A DNA stretch of 64,000 nucleotides from Neckera pumila (Eukaryota; Streptophyta; Bryopsida; Hypnales; Neckeraceae): NCBI GenBank assembly GCA_963969595.1, contig OZ018409.1, positions 21,360,975 through 21,424,974 on the forward strand, in the 5' to 3' direction. Made by a program: the position numbers and the translations under genes. Below, one piece after another: positions 58,548-64,000 of the stretch (its first letter is position 1; the number at the start of each line of letters is the position of its first letter). The notes beneath the pieces were generated by a model. That model made no database searches. It saw only the letters and a list, made by a program, of their open reading frames with translations, and had not been told where the DNA came from.

Positions 58548-60703
58548 ACCAAATATGATCAAATTTGGCAAATATTCGCCATATCTTGTGAGTGTTGGCG
58601 AGCCCCGAGTTGAGCCACCAGTTGGGCAGTTCAATTTTGAGTCAAAAATTGTTCCACTCCGTCAGGCTTTCTCAAATGTAGCTTTTGTTATAATGCAAAG
58701 TCTCGACATTTTTTTTAATTTTTTTATGACAGTAAAGCTTATTCGAAACTGCCGACATCCTCGACACGTCAGGTCTCTCTTTCCTTATCCTTTCTTTTTC
58801 TTTTCCTTCTTTCTTTCCGGCCTGTCCATTTTTGATTGATTTCACGCTGCAAAAGCCAAAATAAGGCGTTGACAAAACTGGTCTAATCCAGTGGGGCCTG
58901 CGATTCTGCCGAAATGCAAGGCACCATTTGGGACTTATCTTTAAATATAGATTAAATAGATTTTTCTTTTCTTTTCATTTTTCAAACTTTCAGTTATTCG
59001 GTTTTTTTAAAGAAATTCAAAATGTTATTGCAAGAAAAACAAGAACGGTGTGACCAAGAGGCTTTTTCCACTACTCCAACCAACCTCTAATCTTGAAACG
59101 CCGCGGACGCCATTCCGTGGCGTTCCGATGACAATACTGTTGAGTCAAGAGAGTTCAAAAGCATTTTTTCATCCTCCTTTTTCTTGTTGACCTTTCACAT
59201 TGGGTTATGAAGAGTATCCAACTGGGTTTGTACTCTTTCCAATTTTTGTCTTCATGGAAATGAGAAGCTGTTAAAAAAACCGGATCACAAAATATGCTAT
59301 TTCAGAGTATTTTGGGAAGTTGTTGCTCCTTGCTTTAAATCTGAAATTTCTCCACAAAAATGATATTTTTTGAGTTTGAGTCAAACTAACAAAATGAAGG
59401 TCATCTATTCTAGTTTCACCTTCAATTTGAATTTTGAAAAAATCCCTAATATTGCATATTTTATTGCAATTTGAACATTGGATGTATTTTCAATGCCTAT
59501 TATTTTCTAACTATAGAATGACACAGAAATTGAGTTTACACCATGATGTTTGTCATGATATACACTTATGGTGAAATTTTCAGATTTTTTAAAATATTTT
59601 TCTATTTAATATAATTTTTCTTCACTTTTTCTTCACTTTTTCTTCAAAAATTCTTTATAAAAATAATTTTCCAAAAAAAAATCTAAATTTTTTTTTGAAG
59701 TAAAGAAGACATGTACTTTCATCTTTGAAAAATAAGAATAAAATTTTTCAATACATATTTTAGTTGCAAAATGGTAGCAAATTGAGTGATGGACAGTGAG
59801 GTTTAAAATCAATGGTCATGGGTCCGTCATTTAGGGGCTAAGAGTATGTCCACTCCTACTTCAAATACATTGGCCGGGACACAATTGGCAGGGGCCGGGA
59901 GTCAGGGCACCCCCAATCATGGAACTAGCAGCAAATATTTGACCACCGGGCATGCCCAATATATCCCAGCTTCGCGAGGGTGGAGGAGTTTTGAGCGAGC
60001 CCTATATTAACCAATTTCAAGAGGATTTTGATTGTTTTTTTAAGAGCTAATCATTTTCATAATGGCTAGGCGCGGCTTCCAAGGTGCCACAACTAAAATA
60101 GGCCTTGCCTCTCAGCTGTACCTTGTCAATAGCTTCTAATTTAATCCCAAATTAATGCCCACTAATTATCGAATGTGGAATACTGGGAGCACTAACAGTT
60201 TTCAGTGGGTCCGATTCCGTCCAACGGTGTGGGGTGGCTTTCTAAATAGGCACTGTGGAAGTGAGGAGCCCACCAGATTGGCTTGCCTGTGGCCAATTGG
60301 CCAGGTTCTAACTACGTTGTGCAGTGTGAATGGGGTCAAAGACAGGAGTTGAAAGCTCTAATTCCAAATGCAAGAGTTGATGCTATAGTCTCTGTTTGAA
60401 GGAGAGAGCCAACAAAATAAGTACACTTTAGCCTTCATGCAATTGCAACTTGCAAAGGAGCCGGTACACCTTGTATAAAACCACCATTATGAACTTATCT
60501 ATACCTCCCAAATCAACGTGTACATATTTTGAAGAAAAGGTTTTAGAAAACCTACCCAAAAACAATATAGACCCTTGCACATGATATCCATATGTTGTGT
60601 ACTTTAGGGCGTTGAAACTTCAAAAAAATATGAAAATTTGATCCGTCTAATAATAATAACTAAGCATAGAAGCAAAAAGTGGTGGCTTTGGAAGGTACCC
60701 ATC
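58548..60703. other. Spacer with two GC-richer patches
   Basis: 58590-59130 and 59860-60360 are less AT-rich but show no domain or joinable exons. GTCATTTAGGGGCTAAG at 59827 looks like a mutated right end of a TTAA element; its left end was not found. Confidence 0.4.
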
Positions 60704-61563
60704 ATAACCCGTAGAGGACCAAGTAGCATTGTTTTGGCAATATAGCAATTTTGGTCATCCATTTATGAATGGAATTTTTCATTTTTTTCTTTGAAATTTT
60801 CACACAACATATAATCAAAGAATAGCTTTAAGGGGTAACATTTTTGTAATTTTTGACTATATGGTTAGAAATTTATTTTATAATATGTACCTTTTTTTAG
60901 AGCTTGGATAGAGTGAATAGCTAAAAAATTGCTTTTCTACAAAATATAAATTGACATTGTTTTTTTGAGAATTGTAATTTCATGAAAAGCTATGAATTCT
61001 TCCATTTTGATTAATGAGATGAAAGTTATGAGGAGTTTTACTTTGCGGGAAATTATGGAATCTGTACTCTAAAATAAACTTTGAAGTCCTTTACTTAACT
61101 CAGTTTCCAATATTTTTAGAAAAAAAACAAAATCAGAGGATGTAGATTGTTTATCACAGCATTATGACTATGGAATAGGCAATTTTCAATTCCATAATTA
61201 AACTCTTAGAAATTTAGTATTTTAAATCATGTTTTCTCAACTTATTTCTTCTACAGATTGTGGAGAATTGTAGGTTGTAGGATCTAAACATTTTTGTTAA
61301 AAACTTTGAAAGATGAAATTTAACCATTTGAGAAGAGTTGAAAATACTTCTTTTTGAAATCTAAGCATCATAATCTTGCAATTAGATAAGACTTCTTATT
61401 GTGAAATTTAAGGAGGGTATATTCTAAAAAGTTAACTAGAAGATCCTATGCTTACAATAGATTTGTTAAAAAATAAATACAAATGAAGGTTTAGCCTTGC
61501 ATTGGAGACTAGTGTTTTGAAGCAATTTTAGGCCTCTCAACATGAAAAGACTTTAGGGGTTAA
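60704..61563 (-). mobile_element. Degraded subfamily B TTAA element
   Basis: Left end worn to ATAACCCGTAGAGGACCAAG; right end GACTTTAGGGGTTAA intact (TTAA 61560-61563). Reversed B blocks can be followed (CAATATAGCAATTTTGG, TTTTCACACAACATA, ATGAGATGAAAGTTATGAGGAG). Confidence 0.78.
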
Positions 61564-62699
61564 TACTCACAACAAAATTGATACATCACTTATCCAAAGA
61601 TTTATTTATTTATTTTAAAAGAAAATATAGGAAAATACCATTTTTTTTCCTTTCAAAAATTGATGTAGTGGGGACCTTTATTGTAGAGATAGAAAACGGA
61701 TTTCTAAAATGCACAAATGAACCACAAGAGCTACCAATCCTTGCCAAACGAGCAACCTATTAGACACATCAATTCATCGCTAAAAATATCTTGATCTTAT
61801 TTGAAAAGCTCTAATGTGGTCACATATCTAGCTACTTGTATGAGGCCGTATTTGAGCATGATAAGGGCATCTTCAATTACAAGTATGCAACCACTACATT
61901 TGGCAACAACATCTATTTAGCATGCTTATTCCTAGCATCCTATAATTTGAAGGGTTTTGATCGGTGGGAGCTCCTAATGCACCCAAGTTCTTGGCACAAT
62001 ATGGGTAGCTTTGTAGTCACTATTTTCATATATTTTTTCTACATTCGACTTGAGATGGAAGTGTATCACTGGAACCTGAGGTAATTCATCCCCTCAATGG
62101 TGTGGTCATCGCATGTCATTGACTAGGTGATGTTGTGAGTCTTTAGTTAAAGGGCTTAGCAAAGAAGCAAAATTTGAAGAGATGAAGGGAAATTGTCGTG
62201 CACCCTTGAAAATGAAGTGTCCAATAGATGCTGCATTGAATTTTTATTATTTTCATTTTTATTGGGCCCATCTTTAAGGTGCTTATAAAACAATTGTCTA
62301 ATAGGTCCATTGAGAATTTCCTAAAGCTTAAATGACAAATATATACCCAAATGAAAAATTATATTTGTTGAATTGTCAATCAAATGGTGTATGACTTACT
62401 ATATATGTTTTAGTATATAATTTGTATTTTGGGAGTCAATTACAACATTGTGCCATTTACATTGTATGTGTGGTTTCCTAATATCCTTTTCAATCCATTT
62501 GATTGTTGAAGATTCTTGTGTTGAGCTTCTCTATCTTTTGTATGGAATAGACTTTTAAAGTTTGCTATGTAAATATTCCATAGTACAAAGAATATAAGCA
62601 TGTTTCACCAGAAAAAATAACTTTTCCATTTTAAAAGAATGACCTCTAAAAAATAACCTCTCAATGAGTTAATTTTTTTTTTAAAGTACTATAATGAAA
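61564..62699. other. AT-rich spacer, no gene seen
   Basis: Short open stretches at 61578-61763 and 61836-62084 have no recognisable domain or splice partner. Nothing else noted. Confidence 0.4.
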
Positions 62700-62719
62700 A
62701 CTTCAAATTTTGAATTGCG

Positions 62720-63230
62720 GGGCCATATTTTTACACTTGTTTGTTGAGATGAGAAAATTAGAATTTGTACTCCATCTTTTGAATTCCACAAGACTACTAA
62801 GGTATAAGCACCTACAACAATATTTTTCTGGTCCAACTATCTTAGTGGTCAAATGACAAAAATTTGGTGAGATGATTTTTGATGTGAGAAAAAATATTGC
62901 AATACAAATGATTTTGGAATTTTTTGGCACTCAAGTAATATTTTACAAACTTCCAAAGTTGTGAACATAAAACTTAGAGGGCATATTTTTACATTTATCT
63001 GCCAAGATGACACACTTAGAGATTTGTACCTCATTTTTTAAAATTCAATAAGACCAATAAAGTATGAGCACCTATGACAACATTTTTTTGGTCCAACTAT
63101 CCACGCAAATGAATGAAAAAAATTTAACAAGATGATTACTAAATGTAGGAAAATGCAACACAAATGGTTTTGTACTTTTTTGGCACTCAAGTATTATTTT
63201 ACAAGTTTTCAAAGTTGTAAATATAAAAAT
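62720..63230. repeat. About 258-bp tandem duplication
   Basis: Blocks recur in order with a 254-260 bp offset: GCATATTTTTACA, GATTTGTAC(T/C)..AT..TTTT, GAGCACCTA..ACAA, TTTGGTCCAACTATC, GGCACTCAAGTA and AAAGTTGTRAA. Two diverged units; an older event than the duplication that follows. Confidence 0.75.
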
Positions 63231-63410
63231 CTCATCATACATAATACTAGATTCACATTGTATAAACATCCTCACAACACGAAATGTCTCAACAACCATT
63301 TGTTGCTTCAAAAAGCTCTCATTGATTTTTCTTGGCAATTTGTGATACATTGATCAGTCATACTAGTGTGTACAATACTAATCTACCAAAGTTACAATTA
63401 GTCCACTGGA

Positions 63411-63599
63411 GGTTGAAATATTACTACATTGCATTGATTTCCACAAAAATGAAATTTTGCGATGACGCTAACTTTTCGCTCTCACTAATAGGACAAATTA
63501 GTGTAGGTTAAATTGTTGCTACATTGTATTGATTTCCAAAAAATGAAATTTTGTGGTGACATTGACTTTCTCTCTCACTAATAAGACAAATTAATGTAG
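63411..63599. repeat. About 95-bp tandem duplication
   Basis: Units 63411-63505 and 63506-63599 share ACTACATTG-ATTGATTTCC, GAAATTTTG-G-TGAC, CTCACTAATA-GACAAATTA and TGTAG, with about a dozen differences. Confidence 0.85.
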
Positions 63600-64000
63600 T
63601 TTTGATTCATAGAAGTGTTCATTCAAGTTCATTTTTTAGAAATTGAAGAACCAGATGTACCAATATCAGAGCTTTGCCACCCATTCACGGCCAATTGATT
63701 AGGCATGGCCCACTCACCCCCGGTCCCGCCTCCCTTCCCACCATCCCTGCCATGCTCTGGCTTTTGACGACTCGCTGCGGCAACAAAGCTGGCAGGCATG
63801 CTTGCAGAATAATATTTTGGAGCGCTAAAATTCTAAATGCTAGCCCAACTAGCACTAAAATACTATTGTTAAACAAAGTCACGACAATGAATGTTGCGAA
63901 GTCAACAACTAATGGGACCAGCAAGCTGATGTTTTGAGTGTTATCTATTTTATTTTTGAAACGTACGGCCTTCGAGGGCCGCAACTACAACAAACTTGAC
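63600..64000. other. Terminal stretch of the window, no gene called
   Basis: 63670-63800 is GC-richer, and short open frames exist on both strands, but I recognise no product; a gene edge beyond the window is possible. Confidence 0.35.

Overview
The window is nuclear DNA of a land plant. Its genes have spliceosomal introns, and it carries a MATH/TRAF-like gene of the plant coiled-coil type, an NPF (NRT1/PTR) transporter and a CASP-like membrane protein. The form of a decayed plastid ycf4 fragment (C-terminal ...PIEGL, unlike the flowering-plant form) suggests a bryophyte or other seed-free plant; that placement is an inference. Most intergenic DNA is very AT-rich, and the genes stand out as islands of higher GC.

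Layout: (1) 1-7882, the 3' part of a long MATH-domain gene on +, 13 exons with every splice phase consistent. (2) 7883-24000, gene-free DNA dominated by small DNA transposons. (3) 25832-32774, a six-exon NPF transporter on +. (4) 33582-34325, an intronless gene on + for 3,4-dihydroxy-2-butanone 4-phosphate synthase of the archaeal RibB type. (5) 37300-42000, transposons. (6) 43021-43849, a two-exon CASP-like gene on -. (7) 44500-64000, gene-free DNA with more copies of the same transposons, one plastid DNA insertion and several tandem duplications. The genes look functionally unrelated (scaffold/signalling, transport, riboflavin synthesis, membrane-domain protein), and nothing suggests a cluster.

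The main unexplained structure is a dense family of non-autonomous elements, about 600-930 bp long, flanked by TTAA with termini starting CCCCTAAA. About 20 copies in at least three subfamilies (A, B and C here) make up roughly a quarter of the window. Two nested insertions can be compared with uninterrupted sister copies in the same window, and both show precise insertion into TTAA with TTAA duplicated, the hallmark of the piggyBac superfamily. Copies also land in TTAA sites at or inside each other's ends, giving tandem and nested chains. No transposase gene is visible. Other mobile DNA includes a CACTA-type MITE, a Stowaway-like MITE, a TA-flanked MITE, a CATTAG-terminated family (M) nested in a further inverted-repeat family (E), and MITEs inside introns.
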